A DNA stretch of 39,503 bases from Sphingobacteriales bacterium 16-39-50 (GTDB taxonomy: Bacteria; Bacteroidota; Bacteroidia; Sphingobacteriales; Sphingobacteriaceae). This document shows positions 19,407-27,522 of the stretch, piece by piece. The position numbers and the translations under genes are program-made. How positions within the stretch are numbered: the stretch's first letter is position 1; each line of letters opens with the position of its first letter. The stretch lies in NCBI GenBank assembly GCA_002257025.1, contig NCHA01000025.1, positions 1-39,503 on the forward strand, given 5' to 3'. The notes under the pieces are model-generated. The model saw nothing but the letters and a program-made list of their open reading frames with translations, was not told the origin of the DNA and made no database searches.

Positions 19407-19956
19407 AATTTAAGCCCTCCATTTTAATTATTTTATCTTTTAATATTGCTCTGGCCCTCGACAATTGTGATTTCGAAGCGCCTTCAGATATTCCTAATTC
19501 TTTTGCAATTTCCTTATGTGAATAGCCTTCAATTGCATACATGTTGAAGACAATCCGATAACCATTTGAGAGTTGCTGCACCAGTTTCATCAAATCATTC
19601 AATTCCAGCTTACCCATATCAAAAGTCGATTGCGGCTGATCGTACACCTCATCAATATCCACCACATTTAAACTTCTCAAATTCTTACGATACGTTTCGA
19701 TAGCCGTATTCACCATAATTCTTCTGATCCATCCCTCAAATGAGCCATCACTTCTGAACTCCGAAACCTTTTGAAATACTTTAACAAAACCCATTTGCAG
19801 AATATCCTCTGCCTCAAAAGTGTCTTTCGCATATCGCATACAGACCCCCATCATTTTGGGAGCAAGTGCTTTGTAAAGGCTCTCCTGTGCTTTTCGATCA
19901 CCTTTTTTGCACCCATCCAGCAAACTATCTATTGTAAATGTCCGGTCCAAATTCAT
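19387..19956 (-). CDS. ECF-family RNA polymerase sigma factor
   Basis: A 189-residue sigma-70 family member with only regions 2 and 4. Region 2 is about 15-85 (AQESLYKALAPKMMGVCMRYAKDTFEAEDILQMGFVKVF...FEGWIRRIMVNTAIE) and region 4 about 120-175 (YRIVFNMYAIEGYSHKEIAKELGISEGASKSQLSRAR, a helix-turn-helix). The frame extends to a TTG 33 bases further upstream, but the ATG at 19956 (MNLDRTFTIDSLLDGCKKGD) fits the family better. It directs promoter recognition under control of the overlapping downstream gene. What stimulus it answers to cannot be read from the sequence. Confidence 0.93.
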   Translation of the reverse strand: MNLDRTFTIDSLLDGCKKGDRKAQESLYKALAPKMMGVCMRYAKDTFEAEDILQMGFVKVFQKVSEFRSDGSFEGWIRRIMVNTAIETYRKNLRSLNVVDIDEVYDQPQSTFDMGKLELNDLMKLVQQLSNGYRIVFNMYAIEGYSHKEIAKELGISEGASKSQLSRARAILKDKIIKMEGLNYASNIG

Positions 19957-20700
19957 ATGCTTTAAAGGTAAGATGATTGGAAGTAGCAATTAGTTGCATC
20001 AGGAAGAAAAAAAATGCAAAAAATTTACTTTTAAGGAAAATGACCATGGGTGAAGAGTTAATGGGTCATTGGGGTAAAATGTGAAAATGTGAGAGGAATT
20101 GGGGTAAATGGTACGGTGATAAGGCCGACCAGAGGGAAAATTGAGCAATTAAAAAGCTTAATTATTGGGGCAACACATGTTTCTATTGCTTTTTGAAAAG
20201 CAAGGCCTGTACCCATCGCATTTTTCAGTCCGGCTCTTCGCTTTAGTTTTTGCCGGGACAATTGTGGTAGAGATGCTCACAAGTATTGGCAAAAAGCTGC
20301 CGCTTCGATCCGGTTTAGATGGGTAAGATAATGCTGCTATTATTGTTTGTTGAAAGGACATACTCCTTTCTCATCGGATATGCCTCTAGGCTTGAGGGTA
20401 CGATTCCAGCGAAGGCTGGAATCTCCCGCCCCCCTCCCGATTTGTCATTCCCGCGAAAGCGGGAACCCCCACCAATCGAAGTCATGGCGGGCTTGACCCG
20501 CCACCCCATTATACGAACACGATTTTTCCTCTCGCTAAGACGCAAAGTCCTAAATATAAATCATTCGTTTTAGAAGATATATTTCGCGTCTCTGCGTCTT
20601 TGCGAGAGTATTTTCCTTTTGTTGGAGAAAAAAAATGTGAGGGAACCTAGATTAAATGGTACGGTGATAACACCGACCAGAGGAAACTATCATGGCGGGC
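19957..20700. repeat. Repeat-rich spacer between the sigma unit and cbpA
   Basis: No gene recognised. The contents are: a GGTACGGTGATAAGGCCGACC element at 20110-20130 and its relative GGTACGGTGATAACACCGACC at about 20658-20678, both preceded by AATGTGAG words; a forward bipartite palindrome element at 20402-20467 (GATTCCAGCGAAGGCTGGAATC, then TTCCCGCGAAAGCGGGAA); TGGCGGGCTTGACCCGCCA at 20485-20503; and inverted arms CTCTCGCTAAGACGCAAAG (20529-20547) and TCTGCGTCTTTGCGAGAG (20590-20607). The stretch 20150-20330 has short open frames on both strands but nothing I can identify. Confidence 0.7.
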
Positions 20701-20713
20701 TTGACCCGCCACC
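20693..20713. repeat. Second copy of the ATGGCGGG...CCCGCCAC palindrome
   Basis: ATGGCGGGCTTGACCCGCC repeats the hairpin at 20484-20503 within 210 bases, with the same 5-base centre (CTTGA). Confidence 0.8.
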
Positions 20714-20737
20714 AAACTTATCCGTATTTTTATAATA

Positions 20738-20745
20738 TAATTTTG
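20738..20745 (+). promoter_or_regulatory. Candidate -7 box for cbpA
   Basis: TAATTTTG exactly matches TAnnTTTG, but no TTTG lies at the proper distance upstream, and the implied leader is only about 7 bases before the ATG at 20759. AT-rich sequence makes chance matches likely. Confidence 0.35.
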
Positions 20746-20758
20746 ATTAATATTATAT

Positions 20759-21649
20759 ATGGCATTCATCGACTATTACCAGGCACTCGGAATAACAAAA
20801 TCTGCTACAGATAAAGATATCAAAGCGGCCTATCGAAAAATGGCCCGAAAATATCATCCTGATGTAAACCCAAATGATAAGGATGCACAAAAGAAATTTC
20901 AGGAGATCAATGAGGCGAATGAGGTTCTGAGTGATCCTGAAAAACGTAAAAAATACGATCAGTACGGTAAAGACTGGAAGCATGCCGATCAGTTCCAATC
21001 ACAAGGACAAGGCAGACCATCCGGCGGCCGGAGTACCGGGCAGCAGGATTATACAGGCTCATTCAGCGATCAAAACTTCTCAGACTTTTTCAGTTCTATG
21101 TTCGGAAAATCATCAGGGCAAAGCAGACAGGCAAATTTTAAGGGACAGGATTTCAACGCTGAACTTCGCCTCAATTTAAGAGATGTCTACACCACCCAAA
21201 AACAAACCATTACAGTTAATGGTAAAAATATCAGATTGACCATTCCGGCCGGAATTGAGAATGGACAGACAATTAAAATAAAAGGTCATGGTGGCCCCGG
21301 CATAAATGGCGGCCCGAGTGGGGATCTTTTTATTACTTTCTCCATTCCCAATGATCCTGAATTCAAACGCGTCGGAAATGACCTGTACAAAAATGTAGAA
21401 ATTGACCTTTACACTGCGGTGCTCGGTACCGAAATTACAGTTGATACGATGAGTGGCAAAGTCAAACTACCCGTGAAACCTGAAACTCAAAACGGCACTA
21501 AAGTAAAACTCAAAGGAAAGGGTTTCCCGGTTTATAAAAATGAAAACCAGTTTGGCGATTTGTATATCACCTATACTGTGAAGATACCTTCAAACCTCAG
21601 CGAGAAGGAGAAGGAATTATTCAAAGAATTATCAAATCTTAGAAAATAA
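20759..21649 (+). CDS. cbpA: CbpA-type J-domain co-chaperone
   Basis: A 296-residue DnaJ-family protein that stimulates the ATPase of DnaK. It has a J-domain at residues 4-70 with the essential H33-P34-D35 motif, a Gly/Ser/Gln-rich linker (about 75-125), then two C-terminal substrate-binding domains ([44 protein letters not shown]). There is no CxxCxGxG zinc domain, which together with the length marks a CbpA/DjlA-type rather than a classical DnaJ. The cbpM modulator gene follows after 4 bases, which supports the call strongly. Confidence 0.93.
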   Translation: MAFIDYYQALGITKSATDKDIKAAYRKMARKYHPDVNPNDKDAQKKFQEINEANEVLSDPEKRKKYDQYGKDWKHADQFQSQGQGRPSGGRSTGQQDYTGSFSDQNFSDFFSSMFGKSSGQSRQANFKGQDFNAELRLNLRDVYTTQKQTITVNGKNIRLTIPAGIENGQTIKIKGHGGPGINGGPSGDLFITFSIPNDPEFKRVGNDLYKNVEIDLYTAVLGTEITVDTMSGKVKLPVKPETQNGTKVKLKGKGFPVYKNENQFGDLYITYTVKIPSNLSEKEKELFKELSNLRK

Positions 21650-21653
21650 GGCC

Positions 21654-21962
21654 ATGGCTAAGGCAAACTTAATTTCTGCAAGTGAATTCTGTGTCTACCA
21701 TAACATAGAATTCGCATTCATCAGCAATCTGAAGGAATTTGGATTGGTTGAAATTGTACAGGTTCAGCAGACCGATTATATCCCGGAAGACCAGCTGGAA
21801 AAGCTGGAACGGATGATCAGACTTCATAGGGAACTGGAGATCAATCCCGAAGGACTTGATACCATTGACCATCTACTTGCGCGAATGAGCCGTTTACAGG
21901 AGGAAGTGATCATGCTGAAGAACCGGCTGCGTCTTTATGAGGATAATGAGTATATTGATTAA
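21654..21962 (+). CDS. cbpM: Chaperone modulator CbpM
   Basis: A 102-residue MerR-like protein that in E. coli binds the J-domain of CbpA and blocks its interaction with DnaK. The sequence shows the short helix-turn-helix-like N-terminus (LISASEFCVYHNIEFAFISNLKEFGLVEI), the YIPEDQLEKLERMIRLHRELEINPEGLDTI segment characteristic of the family, and a C-terminal coiled coil (LLARMSRLQEEVIMLKNRL). It is presumably translated together with cbpA. Confidence 0.9.
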   Translation: MAKANLISASEFCVYHNIEFAFISNLKEFGLVEIVQVQQTDYIPEDQLEKLERMIRLHRELEINPEGLDTIDHLLARMSRLQEEVIMLKNRLRLYEDNEYID

Positions 21963-22401
21963 TCATAAGTATCCGGTTGAAATTAAGTAGGTTCCAGCCT
22001 TCGCTGGAATGACAACATTGTTGGGGGAGATGGGGAGATTCCAGCCTTCGCTGGAATCGGTTCAGATCACTCCTCATTTCCCAAATATGTACAGACAAAA
22101 AATGATTAAAATCACTACACCATATGTTAAACGGTTCCGTCTTCCGATTCCAGCGAAGGCTGGAATCTCCTTGTTAAACAAAAAATTTTGTCATTCCAGC
22201 GAAAGCTGGAACCTCCCTACTCTTAACTTAAGACATTGCCTAAAGCAGGTGAATATGAAAATTTTATACATTCGACCGCCCAGGGCGGTCGTGGAACGAG
22301 GGTTTATGGCCTTTCTATAAACATTCGACCCCGAATCTTCAGGGTCGTAGCACAAAAACGTTTACCGGAAAAAGTAATTTATTAATCATAAAATCTGAAT
22401 T
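21963..22401. repeat. Palindrome-element spacer between cbpM and the DUF1304 gene
   Basis: Two bipartite palindrome elements face each other: a reverse-oriented one at 21988-22058 (GGTTCCAGCCTTCGCTGGAA, spacer, GATTCCAGCCTTCGCTGGAA) and a forward one at 22146-22215 (GATTCCAGCGAAGGCTGGAA, spacer, CATTCCAGCGAAAGCTGGAA). They are followed by hairpins of the CGACC type: CGACCGCCCAGGGCGGTCG (22273-22291) and CGACCCCGAATC/TTCAGGGTCG (22326-22347), separated by a TTTATGGCCTTTCTATAAAC linker. No gene is seen. Confidence 0.8.
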
Positions 22402-22764
22402 ATGACATTAATCGCCAAACTACTAATCGCTTTTGTTGCTCTTGAGCACCTGTACATTCTCTGGCTTGAAATGTTTGCCTGGACAACTGCCGGGAGAAGA
22501 ACATTCAAATCGATGTCGGCCGATATGTTTGAGAAAACGAAATCTATGGCCGCTAATCAGGGACTTTATAATGGTTTCCTTGCCGCGGGACTGATCTGGT
22601 CACTCATCATTCAGGATGAAGCATGGTCGAAGAATGTGGCGATGTTTTTCCTTGGCTGTGTGTTGATAGCTGGGATTTATGGGGCAATAAGTGTGCAGAA
22701 ATCAATATTTTTTGTTCAGGGTATTCCTGCACTTATTGCTCTGGCAGCTGTTATTTTCCTTTAG
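22402..22764 (+). CDS. DUF1304 family membrane protein
   Basis: A 120-residue inner-membrane protein with four hydrophobic segments (about 5-22, 52-70, 77-95 and 100-119). The family signature region is HLYILWLEMFAWTTAGRRTF, with NQGLYNGFLAAGLIWSL after it. The biochemical role of DUF1304 proteins is unknown. Its last 14 bases overlap, convergently, the end of the minus-strand gene at 22751-23890. Confidence 0.85.
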   Translation: MTLIAKLLIAFVALEHLYILWLEMFAWTTAGRRTFKSMSADMFEKTKSMAANQGLYNGFLAAGLIWSLIIQDEAWSKNVAMFFLGCVLIAGIYGAISVQKSIFFVQGIPALIALAAVIFL

Positions 22765-23890
22765 CTTTATGTAATCTGAACTCCTGCTTATACATCAGGA
22801 AAGAGGAGTTTGAGAATTCGATCTTTCTTGAGCCTGCAGGCTTGCCCAGATCCATCAATGGTTCGAAACGAAAATCCATATAAAGATTTGGGAGCAGTTT
22901 CTGCTGATAGGAATAACGGAGAATAAACAATTTTCTATGCTTTTCAGTATACCCGGCGTGAACAATATGCTGGGAAACACTTTGATACAAAGGCATTCCA
23001 TTGGATGAAATAAAGGAATTTCCTTTCCATAGGGTTCCCATTAATGATCCAAACTTTTGGGTATCAAAACCTGCATTCAAATACCAGCCGTATCCCTTAG
23101 AATAAGGCTGAAGATCAGTAAATGAGAGATCATTAAAAGAAATCAGGTAATTCTCTGTCCTGAGATTTTTGATCCAACCAGAAAACGGAAGCTTTAATTT
23201 AAAACCAAGTGCCGAATTAACCAGCGTTTGCAATGGATCATCGGCAATATCGATTTGCCCACCCTGGTGAAAAACAGTTAACTGTACCGGCACGGACAAA
23301 CTCATGCTGGAGTTTTTGATCAGATTAAGCTCTGCCGAGAGTCCGCCAAGAATTTGCTCCTGCACCGGACTCGGTTTATAGATCATTTTCTTCCAGTTGA
23401 TAAATGCATCCAGAAATAAATTTCTGCCATTGATGATGAACTGGGTACCGTATTCAACAGGCTCGGTGATCTTCTTTTCAAAATCATAGATCGGATCAAG
23501 CATACGATGATGTGTATTGCCTTCGAGTACCCCATTGACCAAAGTGGAATTTCCATGCTGATATTTTACACTGAATAGAGGGTAGCTTTTATAAATTCCT
23601 TGTCCCCCAAAATCCTTACGAAAATGTACTCCGGCAGTTAATGCCAACCTTGGATGAGCATAGTAAACGAGCTGTGGCTCCAGCTGAGCGCCAAACAAGG
23701 TATATCCGTCCTGAATTTTATTGAAATACTCATAATTACGCATGTAATTGAAATTATGAACGCTCAGGTAAAGTTCACCGGTTCTTGCACTATCCGGACG
23801 GATCCGATACTCCAGACTATCGTTTAATATCTGCGCTTCTGAGGAATAAAATAAAACACTAAGTATGAATAAGAATAGAATTTTCTTCAT
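22751..23890 (-). CDS. Putative outer-membrane barrel protein, unknown function
   Basis: A 379-residue protein starting MKKILFLFILSVLFYSSEAQ, a clear signal peptide. The open frame extends six codons further upstream, but this ATG is the natural start. The mature part alternates hydrophobic and polar residues with many Tyr, Phe and Trp, as in beta-barrels (for example YTLFGAQLEPQLVYYAHPRL, KGYGWYLNAGFDTQKF, YLISFNDLSFTDL). I do not recognise a named family. Nothing around it indicates a substrate. Confidence 0.65.
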   Translation of the reverse strand: MKKILFLFILSVLFYSSEAQILNDSLEYRIRPDSARTGELYLSVHNFNYMRNYEYFNKIQDGYTLFGAQLEPQLVYYAHPRLALTAGVHFRKDFGGQGIYKSYPLFSVKYQHGNSTLVNGVLEGNTHHRMLDPIYDFEKKITEPVEYGTQFIINGRNLFLDAFINWKKMIYKPSPVQEQILGGLSAELNLIKNSSMSLSVPVQLTVFHQGGQIDIADDPLQTLVNSALGFKLKLPFSGWIKNLRTENYLISFNDLSFTDLQPYSKGYGWYLNAGFDTQKFGSLMGTLWKGNSFISSNGMPLYQSVSQHIVHAGYTEKHRKLFILRYSYQQKLLPNLYMDFRFEPLMDLGKPAGSRKIEFSNSSFLMYKQEFRLHKAKGK

Positions 23891-24549
23891 TGGAAAGATC
23901 CGGGCCATTTAACAGGAGCAAATTACTATAAAAATACAGATTCCGAATACATGCCGGCAATTGCTGAGAATCATTTTGGTATCCTGGTATAAGCATAATT
24001 CTGCTTTGCTGCTAAAGCACCCATTAGACTCGTCATACAGTATAGCCATTCTTAGGTTATTGTCCGTCTTAAGTGGGCTTAAGGTCCTTTAGTCATACAA
24101 ATTTTAAATGCAGCTTAGTCATAGCTTATTGGGACTTTGGTCGGGTATAATTGTCATAGGTCCGACCAAAGTCCGTACAACATCCGACCAAAATCCCTCG
24201 AACATGAGCTGAGAATATTCACAGTATATTAACCTTTATACTACCGGAACTGGATTTGATGGAATTGTGTACAGGCGGCTTGTCTGACAATTGTCTTCTG
24301 GTTCTATTTAAAATTGAACGAGCAGTATAGTTGCTTTTATAATTTTCAATTTGGATTAGGTAATTGGGTTTGTAAGCTTCCTCGCAATTGCGGGGAAGCT
24401 TACAAGCATATTCAACCTATGTGGTTAAATATTATTCTTTAGATAGATTAATATCGAACTCATTTAAACTAAGACGAGAGGAAAGAACAATGTGCTACAC
24501 GTCCTGTTTGTTTATCTAAAAGGAAATAAGAATGTAAATCGCGGAGAAT
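23891..24549. other. 660-base spacer with two strong palindromes
   Basis: No coding region recognised. It holds GGACTTTGGTCGG (24132-24144) with its exact complement CCGACCAAAGTCC (24162-24174), and a third one-mismatch complementary copy CCGACCAAAATCCC (24184-24197), so two alternative hairpins are possible. Downstream is a 34-base palindrome at 24371-24404. The rest is AT-rich sequence without features I can name. Confidence 0.6.
24371..24404. promoter_or_regulatory. 34-base near-perfect palindrome upstream of no gene start
   Basis: The halves TGTAAGCTTCCTCGCAA and TTGCGGGGAAGCTTACA are complementary except for one position, which would be a U-G wobble in RNA. Three more pairs are possible outwards (one of them a wobble). 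It lies about 145 bases beyond the 3' end of hemJ on the minus strand, without a T-run, so it could be a processing hairpin or a protein site. Confidence 0.7.
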
Positions 24550-25089
24550 CTATCTACCCTTCAATCGATAATACTTATAGATCTTAACTGCAGCCATGAT
24601 GACCGCGCTGAAGACTACCAGTCCGCTTAAGCCATAAATCCAGTCAACAGCACTTTTCAAGATCACCGTAAAAACAATGGCAACCAGGAAGATAGTTGCG
24701 AGTTCGTTCCAGAACCTCAGTTGGGTGGAAGTCCAGCTGAAAACACCGCGTTTCAGCTTGTTTATTATGTTCTGACAGATAAAATGATAGATCAGAAGGC
24801 CCAGCACAAAAGCCAGCTTAACCAGCATCCAGTTCATGCTCAATAATGCAGGATTAAGCCAGATCATCTCAATACCGGCCAGTACAGATAGCACCATTGC
24901 AGGTGTGGTAATGATATACCACAACTTATGCTGCATGATCTCAAACTGCTTCTGGAGTGTTATGCGTTCCTGCTCAGGCCTTTCATTCGCCTCAACATGG
25001 TAAATAAACAGACGTACAATGTAAAAGAGCCCCGCCATCCAGCTGACAACAAAAATTATATGGATTGCCTTGAGGTAGAGGTACGTCAT
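24550..25089 (-). CDS. hemJ: HemJ-type protoporphyrinogen IX oxidase
   Basis: A 179-residue membrane protein of the HemJ/CopD-like (UPF0093) family, which oxidises protoporphyrinogen IX to protoporphyrin IX. Features seen are KAIHIIFVVSWMAGLFYIVRLFIYHVEA with the conserved His10, the FEIMQHKLWYIITTPAM segment with the second conserved His, and four or so membrane helices. Its position next to hemE and the rest of the heme genes supports the assignment, and no hemG or hemY is visible in the window. A repeat junction separates it from hemE. Confidence 0.88.
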   Translation of the reverse strand: MTYLYLKAIHIIFVVSWMAGLFYIVRLFIYHVEANERPEQERITLQKQFEIMQHKLWYIITTPAMVLSVLAGIEMIWLNPALLSMNWMLVKLAFVLGLLIYHFICQNIINKLKRGVFSWTSTQLRFWNELATIFLVAIVFTVILKSAVDWIYGLSGLVVFSAVIMAAVKIYKYYRLKGR

Positions 25090-25258
25090 TGAGGTTGGAG
25101 GTCTGATGTCTGAGGTCTGAAGTATGAAGTATGAGCCGAACTACAGATATTAATTATATAATACATAAACTTAAAACTAAATCCTTATTAACCATAGTAG
25201 TATTAGGATACCAGCACTTCTGACCTCAGACCTCAGACCTCCTACTTCATTCCTCAAC
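25090..25258. repeat. Junction array between hemE and hemJ
   Basis: The left arm GAGGTCTGATGTCTGAGGTC and further GAAGTATGAAGTATGAG words (25091-25134) are followed by a unique AT-rich centre (about 70 bases). The right arm CTTCTGACCTCAGACCTCAG plus ACCTCCTACTTCATTCCTCA (25216-25256) is the near reverse complement of the left. This is the clearest fold-back example of the class in the window. Confidence 0.85.
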
Positions 25259-26299
25259 CTAATACCTAAACTCCTTAACAACCTCCACCGCATACTTCAC
25301 ATTATCAAAAGGAATATCCGGCATAATACCATGACCCAGGTTGAAAATAAAGCCATCCTCACCGCGCATGCGCTCGAACAATCGATGTATGCGTTCTTTG
25401 ATCACATGCTTTTCGGCATACAGAATATGCGGATCCAGATTGCCCTGTACGGCCATTCCGGCAGGAAGTTTCTTTTTGATATCCAGCAGATCGGCATTCC
25501 AGTCGATCGAAACCACATCCGGTTTTGCTTCAGCCATAATTGGCGCAAAAACAGAACTTCCCTTACAGAAAGAGATCACAGGAATATCCTTCCTGTTCAG
25601 GCCTTCGATAATTTGTTTATTGTACCGGTGCGAAAATTCATTGTAATCATCCCATGATAATGCCAAAGCCCAACTGTCAAATAACTGAACGGCATTTACA
25701 CCTGCAGCGATCTGAAGATTAAGGTAATCAACAGTCACTTTGGCAATCTTGGCAAGCAATTTATGAGCAAGCTCAGGATGATTGTGCAGCATCAGCTTGG
25801 TCAGCTTGAAATCCTTTGATGATCCACCTTCTACCAGATAGCTCATTACTGTAAATGGTGCCCCGGCAAAACCGATCAAGGGAATCTTTCCGTCCAGTCT
25901 TTGCTGAATAACTTTAATTGCATCCGCCACATATTGCAGCTTATCATCTACATCAGTCAGAAGTTTGTCTACATCAGCCTGATTGCGAACCGGATTGGCA
26001 AATTTAGGACCCACACCCTGGGTAAAACTAAGATCTCCTCCCATTGCCTCGCCTGTTACCAGGATATCTGAGAACAGGATAGCAGCATCAATACCCAAAA
26101 GATCAACTGGCAGCATGGTAACATCTGCAGCTATCTCAGGGGTTTTACACATCTCCAGAAAGGAGTATTTATTTTTTATTTCCCAGTATTCGGGCATGAA
26201 CCGACCGGCCTGACGCATCATCCATACCGGAGGCCGTTCTGTACTTTTTGAAAATGCTGCCCTCAGGAACAGACTATCTTGAATATTATTCTCGCTCAC
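25259..26299 (-). CDS. hemE: Uroporphyrinogen decarboxylase
   Basis: Removes four carboxyl groups from uroporphyrinogen III to make coproporphyrinogen III, in the cytoplasm. The 346 residues contain the N-terminal PPVWMMRQAGRFMPEYW motif, FSDILVTGEAMGGDLSF, the GFAGAPFTVMSYLVEGG segment, and NLGHGIMPDIPFDNV near the end. The start codon is GTG. It shares one base with the stop of the upstream TPR gene (TAGTG), so the two are likely translationally coupled. Confidence 0.97.
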   Translation of the reverse strand: MSENNIQDSLFLRAAFSKSTERPPVWMMRQAGRFMPEYWEIKNKYSFLEMCKTPEIAADVTMLPVDLLGIDAAILFSDILVTGEAMGGDLSFTQGVGPKFANPVRNQADVDKLLTDVDDKLQYVADAIKVIQQRLDGKIPLIGFAGAPFTVMSYLVEGGSSKDFKLTKLMLHNHPELAHKLLAKIAKVTVDYLNLQIAAGVNAVQLFDSWALALSWDDYNEFSHRYNKQIIEGLNRKDIPVISFCKGSSVFAPIMAEAKPDVVSIDWNADLLDIKKKLPAGMAVQGNLDPHILYAEKHVIKERIHRLFERMRGEDGFIFNLGHGIMPDIPFDNVKYAVEVVKEFRY

Positions 26300-26814
26300 T
26301 ATGCTTTTTTAATTTCTGATTCGATTTTTTCTACAATATTTTTTACCCGGGAACTGATTTTAAATGTTTTGGCCCGCTCTACATAAGCCGCTGCACGTTC
26401 ATAATCTTTCTTACGAAGATTGATATTGGCGAGATGAACCAGCACAATGGCCTTATCATTCTGGTTACGTAAAGGAAACCTGGTCGCAATTTGAAAATGC
26501 TTCTCAGCTTCTTCATAATTATGCCTGTGAAGCTCTACATTTCCATAAATGAACTCATAAAAGCCCCGGCGATGTCTCCCCAGGCGATCAGGATCCTCAA
26601 TTTCTTTGAGCAATTCCTCGGCACCATCATAATTTTTTGCATGGAATTCACGGGCTGCCATCACGACGGTACCTTCGCGGAAATAACCCCAGATCAGGAG
26701 GCCAATTCCGAGGCCGATAACTGCAGCTATTTCATAAACCTGTTTGCTGATTGTCCAGCCCAACAGGATCACCGCAATCCCAATAACCCATAAGCGGGCC
26801 TTCTTAGTTAACAT
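26299..26814 (-). CDS. Membrane-anchored TPR protein
   Basis: A 171-residue protein with two N-terminal membrane helices (about 8-23 and 28-46) followed by a soluble helical part with TPR-like repeats (AREFHAKNYDGAEELLKEI; GNVELHRHNYEEAEKHFQIA; ANINLRKKDYERAAAYVERA). No enzyme motif. It sits between the response regulator (3-base gap) and hemE (1-base overlap), so it is part of the heme operon. Its role there is unknown: a scaffold or assembly function is only inference. Confidence 0.8.
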   Translation of the reverse strand: MLTKKARLWVIGIAVILLGWTISKQVYEIAAVIGLGIGLLIWGYFREGTVVMAAREFHAKNYDGAEELLKEIEDPDRLGRHRRGFYEFIYGNVELHRHNYEEAEKHFQIATRFPLRNQNDKAIVLVHLANINLRKKDYERAAAYVERAKTFKISSRVKNIVEKIESEIKKA

Positions 26815-26817
26815 TTC

Positions 26818-27522
26818 TTAGTGCTTATCAGTAAATTTATATCCAACTCCCCTGATTGAATGAAAATAGGTTGGATTTTTCTGATCAGGTTCGAAGTATT
26901 TACGGAAAGTCAGGATAAAATTGTCGATTGTCCTTGTTGATGGATAAACATCATAATTCCAAACGGTTTCCAGAATCTGCTCTCTCGACACTGCCTCATT
27001 GCGACGCTCAATCAAAAGTTTTAACAGCATGGTTTCCTTCTTGGTAAGAGGAGTCACCGTACCATCATCAGTCTTTAATTCAAAGGAGTTAAAGTAAATC
27101 GTTTTATCACCGATCTTATAGGAATTCAATTCCTTAAGTTCATCACCCTTCAGACTACGTTTTACTAATATTCCTACTCTAAGAATCAGTTCTTCGAGAT
27201 TGAAAGGTTTGGTCAGATAGTCGTCTGCACCCTTTTTCAATCCCAGGACACGATCCTCACTGGTGTTCTTTGCAGTCAGGAACATAATTGGCACCTCAGT
27301 ATTTTCAAGCCTGATCGTCTCAGCAACCTGAAATCCATCGATCTCCGGAATCATTACATCAAGAATGATCAGATTAAATCGTTCTTCCTTGAAAATTTTG
27401 AGAGCCTTTTTACCATCTGTAGCAGTGGATACCTTGTACCCTTCCATCTCCAGATTTAGCTTGATGGCTTCCAGAAGATGCTCTTCGTCTTCTACGAGTA
27501 GAATTCTTTGTTTAGTTAGCAT
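26818..27522 (-). CDS. OmpR-family response regulator
   Basis: A 234-residue two-component regulator. The receiver domain (residues 4-118) has the acidic pair E11-D12, the phosphoacceptor D55 in LIILDVMIPEIDG, and the conserved Lys in GADDYLTKPFN. The C-terminal winged helix (about 135-230: SFELKTDDGTVTPLTKKETMLLKLLIERRNEAVSREQILETVW) is the DNA-binding effector of the OmpR/PhoB type. Its start overlaps the end of the kinase gene by 11 bases, so they form a cognate pair. The target genes are unknown. Confidence 0.95.
   Translation of the reverse strand: MLTKQRILLVEDEEHLLEAIKLNLEMEGYKVSTATDGKKALKIFKEERFNLIILDVMIPEIDGFQVAETIRLENTEVPIMFLTAKNTSEDRVLGLKKGADDYLTKPFNLEELILRVGILVKRSLKGDELKELNSYKIGDKTIYFNSFELKTDDGTVTPLTKKETMLLKLLIERRNEAVSREQILETVWNYDVYPSTRTIDNFILTFRKYFEPDQKNPTYFHSIRGVGYKFTDKH

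Noticed and set aside
19957..19989. Upstream TTG start for the ECF sigma factor
   Set aside because: The extra residues (LLPIILPLKH) are not typical for the family, and an ATG eleven codons later fits well.
20150..20361. Decayed gene upstream of cbpA
   Set aside because: Short open frames exist on both strands (for example GTGLAFQKAIETCVAP), but I could not link any of them to a known family or to a consistent frame.
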